From the NCBI GenBank assembly GCA_902776305.1, contig CACYPS010000011.1:1-61268 (forward strand): a stretch of 61,268 nucleotides of DNA, in the 5' to 3' direction. Of this stretch, positions 52,016-61,240 are shown in pieces. Position 1 is the first letter of the stretch; every line of letters starts with the position of its first letter. The translations under genes and the position numbers were made by a program. The DNA is from an uncultured Lachnospiraceae bacterium. Its GTDB lineage: Bacteria > Bacillota > Clostridia > Lachnospirales > Lachnospiraceae. The notes beneath the pieces were generated by a model that saw only the letters and a program-made list of their open reading frames with translations, was not told the DNA's origin and did not search any database.

Positions 52016-52174
52016 TCAGAACAGTCTGCTGAGGAACTCCATGATTCCGCCAAGAACACCGTTCTCTCTTGTTTCCGGCTGCTCACAGAAGCTCATTCTC
52101 TCTCCTGTCATCCATTCCGGAGCAGGATCTTCTTTATGATATTCACAATAAAAATCAATCGGAAATGATAACAT
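52016..52174 (-). CDS. small protein, 52 aa, unknown
   Basis: A short gene with full signals: AAAGGGAGG lies 8 nt before ATG 52174, the frame runs 52 codons to TGA at 52016, and a strong terminator follows. The protein starts MLSFPIDFYCEYHKEDPAP, has two cysteines, and ends with an amphipathic stretch, GGIMEFLSRLF. No signal peptide. I do not recognise it. A peptide with this end could bind the membrane or another protein. It is divergent from the PucR-type regulator, across a 255-bp gap that holds an extended -10 for the latter. Confidence 0.65.
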   Translation of the reverse strand: MLSFPIDFYCEYHKEDPAPEWMTGERMSFCEQPETRENGVLGGIMEFLSRLF

Positions 52175-52291
52175 GATAACGACCTCCCTTTTTTTCTCTT
52201 CTTCTTATCGTCTTTCTTTTCCCTTTTGTATCTTATGACTATATATTACCGCAAATTTTCCGGTTATCTATAGGCTACACATCTGAATTTG

Positions 52292-52300
52292 TGCTATGAT
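52292..52300 (+). promoter_or_regulatory. extended -10 promoter of the PucR-type gene
   Basis: TGCTATGAT is an extended -10 element (TGnTATGAT). It lies about 130 nt before the start at 52430. The leader holds TATATGTAC/GCACATATA, a possible operator. No consensus -35 was found. Confidence 0.4.
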
Positions 52301-52429
52301 ATATGTACTGAAAGCACATATATCCAAACTCATAAGAATGTCGTTTTCAGATTTCACCGATAAACCGAAAGCAAAAAGATAAGGAGAAGTCCAATCGCCA
52401 TCGCCGATGATTGGAACAGTAAGAAATAT

Positions 52430-53581
52430 ATGGGATTTACGATTGAAGACATGCTGACCGTCTCAAAAACACGATACGGAATGGAACTTCTCGCAGGAGC
52501 AAACGGATGGTCCAACTCCATCAGCTGGATCCTGCTTATTGAGGACCTTAAGATTCTCAATAATTTCAAGGGAAAAGACCTGGCAATCACGACGGGGTTC
52601 GGCTTTCAGGACGAAGAATCCCAATTGAAACTGGTATCGAATCTCATCCGTCTCGATGCTTCGGGGCTTATCATCAATACCGGCATGTATATCACGGAGG
52701 TTCCGGAATCCCTGATCCGATATTGCGATGAGAACAGCTTTCCGCTCCTGACCGTTCCGTGGAGCACAGAACTCTTTGAGATGACGAAAGATCTCGATAT
52801 GCGTATTCTTCTCCAGGGCATGGCGGATGAGCAGATCTCGCAGGCTTTAATAGGGGCAATCGAAAAGCCCGATCTTACGCAACAGTTCAAAAATGAGCTG
52901 CTCCCCTACTTCGATGTCGACGGTACCTTTCAGATCATCCTGATCACACTGGATGGTCTGGACAGCATGGATACGGTCGAGCGACGCAGGATAAGCTTCC
53001 AGCTCCAGCTCTATCTTGAGAGCCTCACACACAACGCTTGCTTCTTTTATTACGATTCCTGCTTTGTAATAGTAGTGAACGCAGTCCCCGAAGACGAGCT
53101 GCATGCGCTCGTCGACGCATTCATTCACAGAACAGAAGTGCGCATGAAAGATCACTCAATCTATGCCGGAGGAAGCAGTCTTATGATAGATCTCGGCAGC
53201 CTCCATCTCTGCTATCACAGAGCAAAGGCCGCTCTCAGAGCATCCCATCAGCTGAACAGGAGAATTATGTGGTTCGACGATATGGGAATATACAGAATTC
53301 TTGCGCTCGTCTCAGATGACCAGCTGCTGAAAGAGATGGGTGAGGATCAGCTCCTGCCCCTCATAGAGTATGACAAAAAACACGGCTCGAATTATGTGGA
53401 AATCTTGGAGCAGTATCTGCTGAATAACGGCAGCATCCAGGCGGTCGCATCGAAAATGTTCATGCACAGAAACACGGTAATCTACCAGCTCGGCAATATA
53501 AAAAGGCTGCTCGGGAGCAGCCTTGAGCGTTCTGAAGACCGAATGAAATATATGATTGCCTGCATGTTGCTGCATCTGTGA
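52430..53581 (+). CDS. PucR-family transcriptional regulator
   Basis: 383 residues. The N-terminal PucR domain begins TIEDMLTVSKTRYGMELLAG and includes DLAITTGFGFQDEES and SGLIINTGMYITEVPESLI. The central part has a GGDEF-like/CdaR fold, and the C-terminal HTH_30 reads LLNNGSIQAVASKMFMHRNT then VIYQLGNIKRLLGS. Such proteins control purine, amino-acid or sugar-acid catabolism, often of a neighbouring gene; here no obvious target, but the small 52-aa gene diverges from it. ATG 52430 has no strong ribosome site. The last codons are tandemly repeated downstream (53546-53655). Confidence 0.88.
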   Translation: MGFTIEDMLTVSKTRYGMELLAGANGWSNSISWILLIEDLKILNNFKGKDLAITTGFGFQDEESQLKLVSNLIRLDASGLIINTGMYITEVPESLIRYCDENSFPLLTVPWSTELFEMTKDLDMRILLQGMADEQISQALIGAIEKPDLTQQFKNELLPYFDVDGTFQIILITLDGLDSMDTVERRRISFQLQLYLESLTHNACFFYYDSCFVIVVNAVPEDELHALVDAFIHRTEVRMKDHSIYAGGSSLMIDLGSLHLCYHRAKAALRASHQLNRRIMWFDDMGIYRILALVSDDQLLKEMGEDQLLPLIEYDKKHGSNYVEILEQYLLNNGSIQAVASKMFMHRNTVIYQLGNIKRLLGSSLERSEDRMKYMIACMLLHL

Positions 53582-53655
53582 AAATATGGTTCTCGCCTGT
53601 ATGTTGCTGCATCTGTAAGGATATGGTTCTCGCCTGCATATTATTGCATATGTGC
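53546..53655 (+). repeat. tandem repeats of the 3' end of the PucR-type gene, stop codon included
   Basis: The coding end (ATATGATTGCCTGCATGTTG then CTGCATCTGTGA) is followed by two copies of about 36 bp (GGTTCTCGCCTGTATGTTGC then TGCATCTGTAA, and a third, more decayed). The second and third copies lie past the stop. The pattern is the same as at 6226-6350. Confidence 0.8.
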
Positions 53656-53672
53656 GAAGATGGACTTGACCC

Positions 53673-54593
53673 CTATAACCACTTCTTACTCCGGAAAAAT
53701 ATAATACTCACAATAACGATAGCTATACACAGGACGATAACGATCGGATAGGCAAACGGTGAATCCAGCTCCGGCATATACCGGAAGTTCATTCCGTACC
53801 AGCCGACAATGAGAGTCAGCGGCATGAATATCGTCGTCACGACCGTAAGAACCGTCATGGTATTATTCTGCTGAACCGCAATCTGGTTCGCATACAGGTC
53901 TCGCACCTGCACGCTGTAATCCCTCAGGTAAGAAACAATATCCTGCAGCCTCATCACCCTTGCCGTGAACATATCAAAATAACGGAGATTGTGCTCAGCG
54001 AAGAAATTGTTCTCGTTCTCACCAAGCTCCTGTCCGAGATCAATCAGCTGTTCATAGTGTGTCCGAAGGCGGAGGAGCTCTCTGCGCATTTCCACTATGC
54101 GGTTCACTGACTTATTGCTGACCGTTCCGTCAAGAATGCTGTCCTCAATTGCAGCCAGTCTGTCTTCCATCTCATTCAGATAAGCGAGATCTCCGAATAC
54201 TATCTTGTTCAGGAAATCATAAAGAAAGCGCTCAAGACTCGGGATTTTCCACTTGCGCGTCATCTGAAGTTCTTCTACGATCTGTCTGGCCAGGCCGTCG
54301 TCGTCAATGAAGACAACACCTTTCTCATCCAGTGCAAATGTGAACTCATGGTTCTTCCCTGCTATATCACGCTTGTCGGGAACCGTAAAACCGCCGGTCA
54401 GCGAATCGTAGTTGACCTCGGCTTTGGTGGTATGAATCCGATCGTATTCGATGTCCAAATCGATTCCCATGCGGAAGGAGTCCTTTTCCTTCTGCCACTC
54501 TTTCGAATCCATTACGACGACATAGGGTCTGATTCCCTTCATGCATTCGGCGAGAGTAACCTGTTCAAGATTATCAGAAATCAGAAAATACAT
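53673..54593 (-). CDS. corA: CorA-type magnesium/divalent-cation transporter
   Basis: 306 residues from ATG 54593 (GAGGTG upstream; a GTG at 54602 is also in frame). The N-terminal cytosolic funnel and long helix are followed by two C-terminal membrane segments (TVLTVVTTIFMPLTLIVGWY and YPIVIVLCIAIVIVSIIFF) with YGMNF, the CorA signature GMN, between them. It forms a homopentamer moving Mg2+ or Co/Ni. The basic end FRSKKWL is typical. Monocistronic, and convergent with the PucR-type gene. Confidence 0.95.
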   Translation of the reverse strand: MYFLISDNLEQVTLAECMKGIRPYVVVMDSKEWQKEKDSFRMGIDLDIEYDRIHTTKAEVNYDSLTGGFTVPDKRDIAGKNHEFTFALDEKGVVFIDDDGLARQIVEELQMTRKWKIPSLERFLYDFLNKIVFGDLAYLNEMEDRLAAIEDSILDGTVSNKSVNRIVEMRRELLRLRTHYEQLIDLGQELGENENNFFAEHNLRYFDMFTARVMRLQDIVSYLRDYSVQVRDLYANQIAVQQNNTMTVLTVVTTIFMPLTLIVGWYGMNFRYMPELDSPFAYPIVIVLCIAIVIVSIIFFRSKKWL

Positions 54594-54704
54594 GCTTATC
54601 ACCTCACGACTATTTTCAGGCTCTTATATATGGAAAATGAACTCACGCAAACCATAATTTCCGAGTCCCGAAAACAATTTCAATGATATTAGTATACCAC
54701 ATAT

Positions 54705-54798
54705 ATTCTTCATCGTGAGATTTTACTCATGATGAAAATGAGTGTCACCTTGCGCGCGTATCAAGACTTACGTCATGAGTATTGCGCGATGAAGAATA
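54705..54798 (-). repeat. R2 dispersed palindromic repeat, copy e
   Basis: Inverse of copies a and b; it has the ATTCTTCATCGTGAGATTTT left end, the core TTGCGCGCGTATCA and the right end GCGCGATGAAGAATAA. It is the main content of the 314-bp gap before corA, with the DUF362 terminator. Confidence 0.85.
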
Positions 54799-54817
54799 AT
54801 AAAACCTGCCGTGAAGC

Positions 54818-54862
54818 AAAAAACCTGCCGGCTTCACTCTTTCAAGCTGCCGACAGGTTTTC
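54818..54862 (-). terminator. rho-independent terminator after the DUF362 gene
   Basis: On the minus strand AAAACCTGTCGGCAGCTT pairs with AAGCCGGCAGGTTTTTT across a 9-nt loop. It lies about 45 nt past the DUF362 stop. Confidence 0.85.
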
Positions 54863-54907
54863 AAATGCCAATCATTACGTAGCAATCATTATTTTCTTCT
54901 TGTACGA

Positions 54908-55945
54908 TTAGTTTATCTTGTTACGACCGTAGAAGACATTGAACATATCCGGCTTCCAATCCGGCTCCACATCCTTCACCGCTTCTTTCGCCGTGATCTC
55001 CTTATCATCGTTGTCGATATCGATGAGCACATATCTGTCATTTCCCATGCCAAGCTCCTTCATATAGGAGAGCTGTCTGAGTCCATGTCTGCTTTCAATG
55101 CGCTCGATTAATGCTTTACCGCCACCGTAAGGCAGATTATAAACAAGATCAACACACGCGTTATCGACAGCCAGAATGTCGTAAGATGCCAGAATACCTA
55201 CGTCCGGCGTCACGACAGGCTCAGCAGCAACGCCTTCACAGTCACAGGAAACAGACATGTTTCTCATAACATTGATATATGATACATGCCCGGCAAAATG
55301 ATCGATTGTCGCCTTGGTAGATTCCGAGATGCGCTCCATAAGCTCCTCTTTACGGTTTCCCCACATGTCGTCGGCGGTAGAGTGGATCTCTTTTTTTCCG
55401 ATTCTTCCGTCAGCGCATCCGATGCCGATATTCTTGTTGGAACCGCCGAAACCGCCCTGAACATGTCCCTTGAAATGTGTAAGGGTGAGCATGGAATCGT
55501 AGTTCAGAAGGTTCTTACCGACATGCATCTCGTCGAACCATTTACCGTCTTTCACTGGAAGCGTGGCCACGCCGTCCTCATCCGTGATATCGACAGGGCA
55601 GAATGTCCAGCCGTTCACTTCCAGAGTCTTGCGGTGCTGTTCCGTTGTGTAACGGTCTCCCTCATAGTAGGTATTCGTCTCAATGATTGTAGCCCCCGGG
55701 AGCTTCTCATCATACAGGGATCTTACCCAAGGACGCGGAATAATGTTCGGACCTTTCCTCTCTCCGGTGTGAAGCTTTATCGCGATCTTGCCTTCGATAC
55801 CCTCGGAGACTCTGTCATAAATCTTTTTCAGGCCTTCAGCTGACAGATCTCTCGTAAAATAGACAACGGATGTATCCCCTGTTCTCTCCTCAAACGGAAC
55901 ATACTTGTTGCCGTCTTTGCCCGGCACAGCGTTCTTGTCACTCAT
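54908..55945 (-). CDS. DUF362-domain protein, probable iron-sulphur or cofactor-binding
   Basis: 345 residues from ATG 55945 (AAAGGAGG and a 6-nt spacer; a second ATG two codons earlier lies inside the ribosome site). DUF362 strings are clear: IAIKLHTGERKGPNIIPRPW, SMLTLTHFKGHVQGGFGGSN, KNIGIGCADGRIGKKEIHST and DVGILASYDILAVDNACVDL. No ferredoxin-type CxxCxxC cluster is present, unlike longer family members. No signal peptide. The role of DUF362 proteins is uncertain. Monocistronic with its own terminator. Confidence 0.88.
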   Translation of the reverse strand: MSDKNAVPGKDGNKYVPFEERTGDTSVVYFTRDLSAEGLKKIYDRVSEGIEGKIAIKLHTGERKGPNIIPRPWVRSLYDEKLPGATIIETNTYYEGDRYTTEQHRKTLEVNGWTFCPVDITDEDGVATLPVKDGKWFDEMHVGKNLLNYDSMLTLTHFKGHVQGGFGGSNKNIGIGCADGRIGKKEIHSTADDMWGNRKEELMERISESTKATIDHFAGHVSYINVMRNMSVSCDCEGVAAEPVVTPDVGILASYDILAVDNACVDLVYNLPYGGGKALIERIESRHGLRQLSYMKELGMGNDRYVLIDIDNDDKEITAKEAVKDVEPDWKPDMFNVFYGRNKIN

Positions 55946-56078
55946 AAGCATCCTCCTTTATTAATACCCGGTTCATCTTGCAGCATACATAACCTCCCCG
56001 GGGGGTTGTAACTTGTACATTCATTTTAACATTTCGTTTTTTCAAATTCAATTGCTTACACATATGCTTTTGAATCAG

Positions 56079-56111
56079 AAAAAAAATGAAGTATCGTTCT
56101 CACGATACTCC
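56079..56111 (-). terminator. rho-independent terminator after the amino-acid ABC operon
   Basis: AGTATCGT and ACGATACT are perfect arms around a TCTC loop, with an ATTTTTTTTC tail on the minus strand, 15 nt past the ATPase stop. Confidence 0.93.
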
Positions 56112-56125
56112 ACTTTTTATTGTAC

Positions 56126-56845
56126 TCACACGAGGACCTTCGACAGGAAATCTCGCAGCCTCGGATTCTCCGGATTGGCGAAGAACTCCTGCGGAGGCTT
56201 ATCCTCCTGAATCTTGCCCTTGTCGATGAAAATCACCCTCGAAGCGACCTCCTTGGCAAATCCCATCTCGTGCGTAACAACAACCATTGTCATTCCGTTC
56301 TTGGCAAGAACTTTCATAAGCTCAAGAACCTCGCCTACCATCTCGGGATCGAGAGCACTTGTTGGCTCGTCGAAGAGGAGGACTTCCGGATCCATAGCCA
56401 GCGCCCGCACAATGGCGATTCGCTGCTTCTGTCCGCCGGAGAGCATATTCGGATACTCGTCCGCCTTGTCAGCAAGTCCGATTCTCTCAAGCAGTTCCAT
56501 TGCCTGCTTATCGGCCTCTGCCTGCGTCTTCTTCTTCAGAAGGACAGGAGCCAGCGTAATGTTCTTCTTAACGGTCATGTGCGGAAACAGGTTAAAATGC
56601 TGGAACACCATCCCCATCTTCGAACGCACCTGATCGATATCGCGGTCTTTTACCTCTTTTCCATCCAGGAAAATCTGTCCGCCTGTGGGCTCTTCGAGAT
56701 GTGTAAGGCATCTCAGGAACGTGGACTTTCCGCATCCGGAGGGACCGACAAGAACGATCACGTCTCCCTGCTCCACATCAAGGTCGATACCATCGAGGAC
56801 TTTCAGGCCTCCGAAACTTTTCTGCAGATTCTTAACGGCGATCAC
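56126..56845 (-). CDS. polar amino-acid ABC transporter ATP-binding protein (GlnQ-like)
   Basis: 239 residues, PAAT-family ATPase that powers amino-acid uptake. Walker [16 protein letters not shown]-loop [14 protein letters not shown], signature [20 protein letters not shown] and Walker [15 protein letters not shown] are all intact, with the switch His in [14 protein letters not shown]. The start overlaps the permease gene by 14 nt. Last gene of the SBP-permease-ATPase operon. Confidence 0.96.
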   Translation of the reverse strand: MIAVKNLQKSFGGLKVLDGIDLDVEQGDVIVLVGPSGCGKSTFLRCLTHLEEPTGGQIFLDGKEVKDRDIDQVRSKMGMVFQHFNLFPHMTVKKNITLAPVLLKKKTQAEADKQAMELLERIGLADKADEYPNMLSGGQKQRIAIVRALAMDPEVLLFDEPTSALDPEMVGEVLELMKVLAKNGMTMVVVTHEMGFAKEVASRVIFIDKGKIQEDKPPQEFFANPENPRLRDFLSKVLV

Positions 56846-57596
56846 TCTGTCTCAACCTCCTTTCAAATAATCCGAGAAGATACGTAAAGATCATGACGAG
56901 TATCAGATAAATCACGGCTGTAATGAGCAGCGGGAACATGGCCTCATATGTACGGTTCATAACTCCCTGTGCGGCGTAAAGCAGTTCCTTGCCGCCGATT
57001 ACGGTGATAAGGGAAGTATCCTTGAGAAGGATGATGAACTCATTACCCATTGCAGGCAGGACTGACTTGATAGCCTGCGGAATAATGATATGAATCATGG
57101 TCGTCATATAATTGAGTCCCAGACTGCGTCCGGCCTCCATCTGTCCGGAATCGACAGCCATCAGACCACCGCGGATGATCTCGGAAACATAAGCACCCGA
57201 ATTAATACCCAGCGTCAATGTTCCGACAAATGTAAAATTGCGGCTGGATGAGAACACGACCATACCCATGATAAGCAGCTGTACCATCATCGGCGTGCCG
57301 CGGATGATCGTTACATAAACCTTAAAAATGAGATTCAAAATTCCAAGCAGAATACTCTTATGGGACTTCTGCTGATCGTGAGCCGTGCGGACAAGTGCGA
57401 CGATGATTCCGAGCAGTATACCGAGAATAAGGGCACAGGCCGTGACCAGAAGTGTAGTTCCGACTCCTCCCAGGTAGAGCTTCCAACGTTCATTGTACAG
57501 AAAAGCCTGATAAAACTTCATAAAGAAGTTTTGAGTGAAGCTCAGTTTTTCACCGCTTGTTGCAATCTGCGATAAGGCTTCATACAATTCTTCCAT
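56832..57596 (-). CDS. polar amino-acid ABC transporter permease
   Basis: 254 residues, HisM/GlnP type. About five membrane segments; the EAA loop reads [20 protein letters not shown] then [20 protein letters not shown]. The N-terminus is longer than usual by about 30 polar residues. It works with the adjacent ATPase (14-nt overlap) and the binding lipoprotein encoded 84 nt upstream. Confidence 0.95.
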   Translation of the reverse strand: MEELYEALSQIATSGEKLSFTQNFFMKFYQAFLYNERWKLYLGGVGTTLLVTACALILGILLGIIVALVRTAHDQQKSHKSILLGILNLIFKVYVTIIRGTPMMVQLLIMGMVVFSSSRNFTFVGTLTLGINSGAYVSEIIRGGLMAVDSGQMEAGRSLGLNYMTTMIHIIIPQAIKSVLPAMGNEFIILLKDTSLITVIGGKELLYAAQGVMNRTYEAMFPLLITAVIYLILVMIFTYLLGLFERRLRQSDRR

Positions 57597-57628
57597 TTAA
57601 AGTCTCCTTCTAATCTTTATATAGGAAA

Positions 57629-57668
57629 CCGGATCCGTCGCGGTAAATTCAGACTGCTCCGGATCCGG
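57629..57668 (-). other. hairpin between the binding-protein and permease genes
   Basis: CCGGATCC and GGATCCGG are perfect arms, extended by a few pairs, with a 24-nt loop. No strong T-run follows. In such operons a hairpin here often reduces read-through, so that more binding protein than permease is made. Confidence 0.5.
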
Positions 57669-57680
57669 AATTGAACTACT

Positions 57681-58559
57681 TTATTCTGCAGCGATGTACT
57701 TGTCAACGATAGACTGGACCGTTCCGTCTTCCTGAAGCTCTGCAAGCGCCTTATTCACAGCACTCTGAAGAGCTGTGTTGCCCTTCGCCATACCGATTGC
57801 ATAATCCTCGGAAACATACTCGGTATCAAGGATCTTAAGTCCCTGATTTGCAGCGACAAATGCCTTAGCCGGCTCCTGGTCGATAACGACGCAGTCGACC
57901 TGTCCGTTCATAAGAGCCTGAACAGCTGTAAGACCGTTGTCATATGTTGTGATGTGGTCTTCGCCGTAATCATCTGTGCAGTAGATATTGCCTGTTGTGC
58001 CGCGCTGTGTGCCGATCATCTTGCCATCAAGGTCCTCAACGGAAGCAATTTCAGAATCTTCCTTAACGATGATGACCTGAACGCCCGTTGCGTAGGAGTC
58101 AGAGAACTCCATGACCTTCTGGCGCTCTTCTGTTACGGAAACGCCTGCCATAACGATATCGCTCTTGCCCTGCTGAGCTGCAAGAAGAGCCGCGTCAAAG
58201 TCCATATCATCAACCTGAAGCTCAAGACCAAGCTTCTTAGCGATAGCGCCTGCAACCTCGATATCGATACCTTCAAGGTCACCGCTGTCTGTTGTCATTT
58301 CATACGGCGGGAAAGCAGCGTTCGTGCTCATAGTGAGTTTGCCTTCTGTGACAGTTACGAGCTCTGCATCCTCGGCAGCTGCCGCTTCAGCGGTACTCTC
58401 GGCTGCATCTGCTGCTGTAGATTCAACGGTCTCTGCTGCAGAAGCAACTGACTCTGCCGCAGATTCAACTGTCGCTGCTGTCTGGCTGCTGCCGCCGCAA
58501 GCTGCAAGCGATACAACCATACCTGCTGCTACAAGTACTGCCATAATTTTCTTCTTCAT
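57681..58559 (-). CDS. polar amino-acid-binding lipoprotein (SBP family 3)
   Basis: 292 residues. The signal peptide MKKKIMAVLVAAGMVVSLAA is followed by the lipobox Cys at 21. An Ala/Glu/Ser-rich tether (about 25-65) leads to the binding domain: TNAAFPPYEMTTDSGDLEGI and DIEVAGAIAKKLG are the family-3 signature, and EFSDSYATGVQVIIVKEDSE is the hinge. It captures a polar amino acid (substrate unknown) outside the cell for the permease/ATPase downstream. AGGAGG precedes the ATG, and a near-consensus promoter lies 62 nt upstream. Confidence 0.96.
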   Translation of the reverse strand: MKKKIMAVLVAAGMVVSLAACGGSSQTAATVESAAESVASAAETVESTAADAAESTAEAAAAEDAELVTVTEGKLTMSTNAAFPPYEMTTDSGDLEGIDIEVAGAIAKKLGLELQVDDMDFDAALLAAQQGKSDIVMAGVSVTEERQKVMEFSDSYATGVQVIIVKEDSEIASVEDLDGKMIGTQRGTTGNIYCTDDYGEDHITTYDNGLTAVQALMNGQVDCVVIDQEPAKAFVAANQGLKILDTEYVSEDYAIGMAKGNTALQSAVNKALAELQEDGTVQSIVDKYIAAE

Positions 58560-58620
58560 AATAATCCTCCTAACTCTATATGTTCCTTGATACTATAAGT
58601 CTCGTTTTTCAGACTTTCTT

Positions 58621-58649
58621 AGTATATGTTCATCTTTATACAATGTCAA
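58621..58649 (-). promoter_or_regulatory. sigma-A promoter of the amino-acid ABC operon
   Basis: TTGACA, 17 nt and TATACT on the minus strand; a short leader then runs to the ATG at 58559. No T-box or riboswitch is seen. Confidence 0.8.
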
Positions 58650-58688
58650 TCACGGTTTTGTGCGTTAACGGAATAAAATCAGGATATA

Positions 58689-59045
58689 CTATTTCTTTCG
58701 TCTGCTCTTTAATGCCTGTCTGTAACGAACAAAAGCCATCACAATCAGAACAAGACTGCATACGAGCATGGAAACTGCAAATACGGGATTCGGACTCTCC
58801 TCATTCAGCGGGAAAGAAAGAAGGACCATTCCCGCACCTCCCAGCATATGAGCCTGCCCTGCTAGTTTTGCAAAAGTCCTCGTATCCTCATGTTCGATCT
58901 TCTTATATCCGACCAGATACTCCGGCTTATTGTTCTTCCAGATCAGCCAGCCGACTAGAATCAGAAGAACACCCGCAAAAAAGCAGATCATCGCTACTCT
59001 CATATAGTCGGCACCAATTTGTGACAAAACAAAGTGCATCTTCAT
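58689..59045 (-). CDS. small membrane protein, DUF3784-like
   Basis: 118 residues from ATG 59045 (AGAGGT upstream; 59090 is a longer in-frame start). Three hydrophobic segments (MICFFAGVLLILVGWLIW, MLGGAGMVLLSFPL, FAVSMLVCSLVLIVMAFV) and the strings NKPEYLVGYKKIEHEDTRTF fit DUF3784 proteins of unknown function. Basic C-terminus KSRRKK. It follows the PTS gene by about 100 nt with a hairpin between. Confidence 0.7.
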   Translation of the reverse strand: MKMHFVLSQIGADYMRVAMICFFAGVLLILVGWLIWKNNKPEYLVGYKKIEHEDTRTFAKLAGQAHMLGGAGMVLLSFPLNEESPNPVFAVSMLVCSLVLIVMAFVRYRQALKSRRKK

Positions 59046-59099
59046 ATCGTACCTCTGTAAAAACTCCAGCCGGAACCGCTGCCGGCACACTACATGAAT

Positions 59100-59125
59100 A
59101 GGGGCTGCCTTGCGGCAGCCCCTTT
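59100..59125 (-). terminator. hairpin after the PTS gene
   Basis: AGGGGCTGCC and GGCAGCCCCT are perfect 10-bp arms around a 4-nt loop. The stem is strong, but the T-run is short on either strand (TATT or TTTAT). It lies about 24 nt past the PTS stop. Confidence 0.65.
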
Positions 59126-59148
59126 ATAACCATCTGATACTCTGTTAA

Positions 59149-61092
59149 TTATGCCTTGGCTGTGTAGAGCGGATCGCCAACCTTGACTTCGCCGGAATCC
59201 TTAATATATTCAATAGTACTATAGTCATCAGCATTCGTTACCAGAATCGGTGTGAACATCTTATACTGTTTCTTGATCTCATTGATGTCGAATTCTGCAA
59301 GGAGGTCACCCTTCTTGACTGCCTGACCATCAGATACCTTCGGTGTAAAGTACTTGCCGCCAAGCTGAACCGTATCGAGACCCATATGGATCAGCATCTC
59401 TGCACCCGCATCGTTTGCAAGTGAGTAAGCATGCTTCGTATCGAAGACACCGATTACAGTGCCATCGAACGGAGCATAGAGCTTGCCTTCCGACGGATCA
59501 ATCGCAACGCCCTGTCCGAGAAGACCTGAAGCAAATGCATCATCCGGAACCTCTGCCAGAGGAACAACACGGCCGTTCATCGGTGCGTAAACTGTTGTGT
59601 CTTTAAGCTCTTCATCTGCCGGAGCTGCACCTGCAGCATCATCTTCTTCCGGAGGAATTTCTACCGGATCATCAAATCCGACAACCTGTACAAGAACGAA
59701 GCCGAGTACAACTGCTACAGCTGTTCCGATCAGAGCACCGTAGATACCGTTAGCCAGTGACGGATCTGCTGTTCCGAGAGCCGTGCAGGCTTCCTGTGCC
59801 GCCTTATCATAAATAGCACACGGAATCGTGGAGAAACCGACCATGCCGGGATACTTGAAATAACGTGTTCCGAAGAAGGAAGCAATGACACCGCCGACAG
59901 CCGCTGCTGCAGTACCGCACCAGAACGGCTTCTTCAGACGGAGCGTTACACCGTAAATAGCAGGCTCTGTGATACCGAAGAGACCTGTAACGCCGGCTGA
60001 CAGAGCAGCGCGCTTCATCTCGGAGTTCCTTGTCTTGAACCAAACGCCGAAGCATGCGGAAGCCTGAGCGCAAACTGCGATAGCTGCCATAGAGAAGAAG
60101 ATGGTGAAACCGGATGTAGCAAGCTCGGACGTCGCGACCGGCGTGAAGCTGTGGTGTACGCCGAAGATAACGAATACCTGCCAGAAGAAAGCGACAACAC
60201 CGTTTGCAAGCCACGGAACAAGGCTGTAAAGGAACTGGTAACCCTTTGCAACTGCATCAGCAACGATCGTGGTGATCGGGCCAATCAGAAGAACTGTAAG
60301 CGGAACCATGATAATTACACAGCATACCGGAAGGAACAGTGCTCTGAAGTCTTCGGGAAGAATGTTATTCAGCTTCTTCTCAACAATCGAGAGAACGCCT
60401 ACCATAACGATAGCCGGAATAACCGTACCGGAATATGTTGTAGCTGTCATCGGGATGAAGAGGAACTTAAGCGGAGTTCCCGCAGCGATGCCGTTAGCCA
60501 TCTCGGTGAAGCCCGGATTGATCAATGTACAGCAGCACCAAAGAGCAATAAACGGATTGCACTTAAAGTGCTTGGAGCCTGAAACTGCGATGAATGCAGG
60601 CATGAAATTGAACGGCGTCCAGGAAATAAGGTTGTAAATCTGACCGAATCCTGACGCATCAAAAGCAGCTGACCCACCCGGTGACATCTTGTCAAGAATC
60701 AGTCGGATGATGATCAGAACACCCTGCAGAAGACCGCCGCCTGCGAGAACATACAGGAACGGAACCATTGAACCGGCAATGATTGCGATAATTCTATCGC
60801 CAAGTCCGACCTTCGCTACCGGAGCGTCATCGGAGAATGTCATGATCTTGCTGAGTTCTTCGTATACATCCTTAGCATGCATACCAATGACGATCTGATA
60901 CTGACCGCCGGCCTTTACGACCTGAATGACACCGGGCTGACTCTCGATCTTCTTAGTAATCTCATCACTCGGATCTTCCTTCAGAAACAGACGCAATCGC
61001 GTCGCGCAGTGCGTTGCCGCTGTAATATTAGACTCGCCAATAATGTCCTTAATGTCAGCAGCAAGCTTTCCATAATCGCGTATTTTTGCCAT
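59149..61092 (-). CDS. PTS transporter subunit EIIBCA, beta-glucoside/sucrose type
   Basis: 647 residues with all three domains. EIIB (1-90) has the phosphorylated Cys29 in THCATRLRL. EIIC (about 105-470) carries about ten membrane segments. EIIA (about 500-647) has the His at about 568 in EMLIHMGLDTVQL, after an acidic linker. It imports and phosphorylates a beta-glucoside, sucrose or trehalose; the sugar cannot be fixed from sequence. GGGAGGG precedes the ATG. The upstream 170 bases in the window hold a hairpin but no clear LicT/BglG RAT box, and the hydrolase is not within the window. Confidence 0.93.
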   Translation of the reverse strand: MAKIRDYGKLAADIKDIIGESNITAATHCATRLRLFLKEDPSDEITKKIESQPGVIQVVKAGGQYQIVIGMHAKDVYEELSKIMTFSDDAPVAKVGLGDRIIAIIAGSMVPFLYVLAGGGLLQGVLIIIRLILDKMSPGGSAAFDASGFGQIYNLISWTPFNFMPAFIAVSGSKHFKCNPFIALWCCCTLINPGFTEMANGIAAGTPLKFLFIPMTATTYSGTVIPAIVMVGVLSIVEKKLNNILPEDFRALFLPVCCVIIMVPLTVLLIGPITTIVADAVAKGYQFLYSLVPWLANGVVAFFWQVFVIFGVHHSFTPVATSELATSGFTIFFSMAAIAVCAQASACFGVWFKTRNSEMKRAALSAGVTGLFGITEPAIYGVTLRLKKPFWCGTAAAAVGGVIASFFGTRYFKYPGMVGFSTIPCAIYDKAAQEACTALGTADPSLANGIYGALIGTAVAVVLGFVLVQVVGFDDPVEIPPEEDDAAGAAPADEELKDTTVYAPMNGRVVPLAEVPDDAFASGLLGQGVAIDPSEGKLYAPFDGTVIGVFDTKHAYSLANDAGAEMLIHMGLDTVQLGGKYFTPKVSDGQAVKKGDLLAEFDINEIKKQYKMFTPILVTNADDYSTIEYIKDSGEVKVGDPLYTAKA

Positions 61093-61194
61093 AATACCCT
61101 CCCATAGAAAAGTTGTTGAAATTGTATAAACCTACCGGTTACAGCATTTCCTTGATTGTAACATTTAGAGAGAATAGGTTAGAAAAGTTCGAAG

Positions 61195-61240
61195 TCCGGG
61201 CTCAAAGAAATGGAGCCTGATATGATCTTCAGGCCCCGGA
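61195..61240. other. hairpin in the PTS leader region
   Basis: TCCGGG...CCCGGA are outer arms and GCCTGA...TCAGGC are inner arms, with T-rich sequence on both sides. It could be a terminator of an upstream plus-strand gene, an attenuator of the PTS gene, or the terminator of the next minus-strand gene outside the window. Confidence 0.4.
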
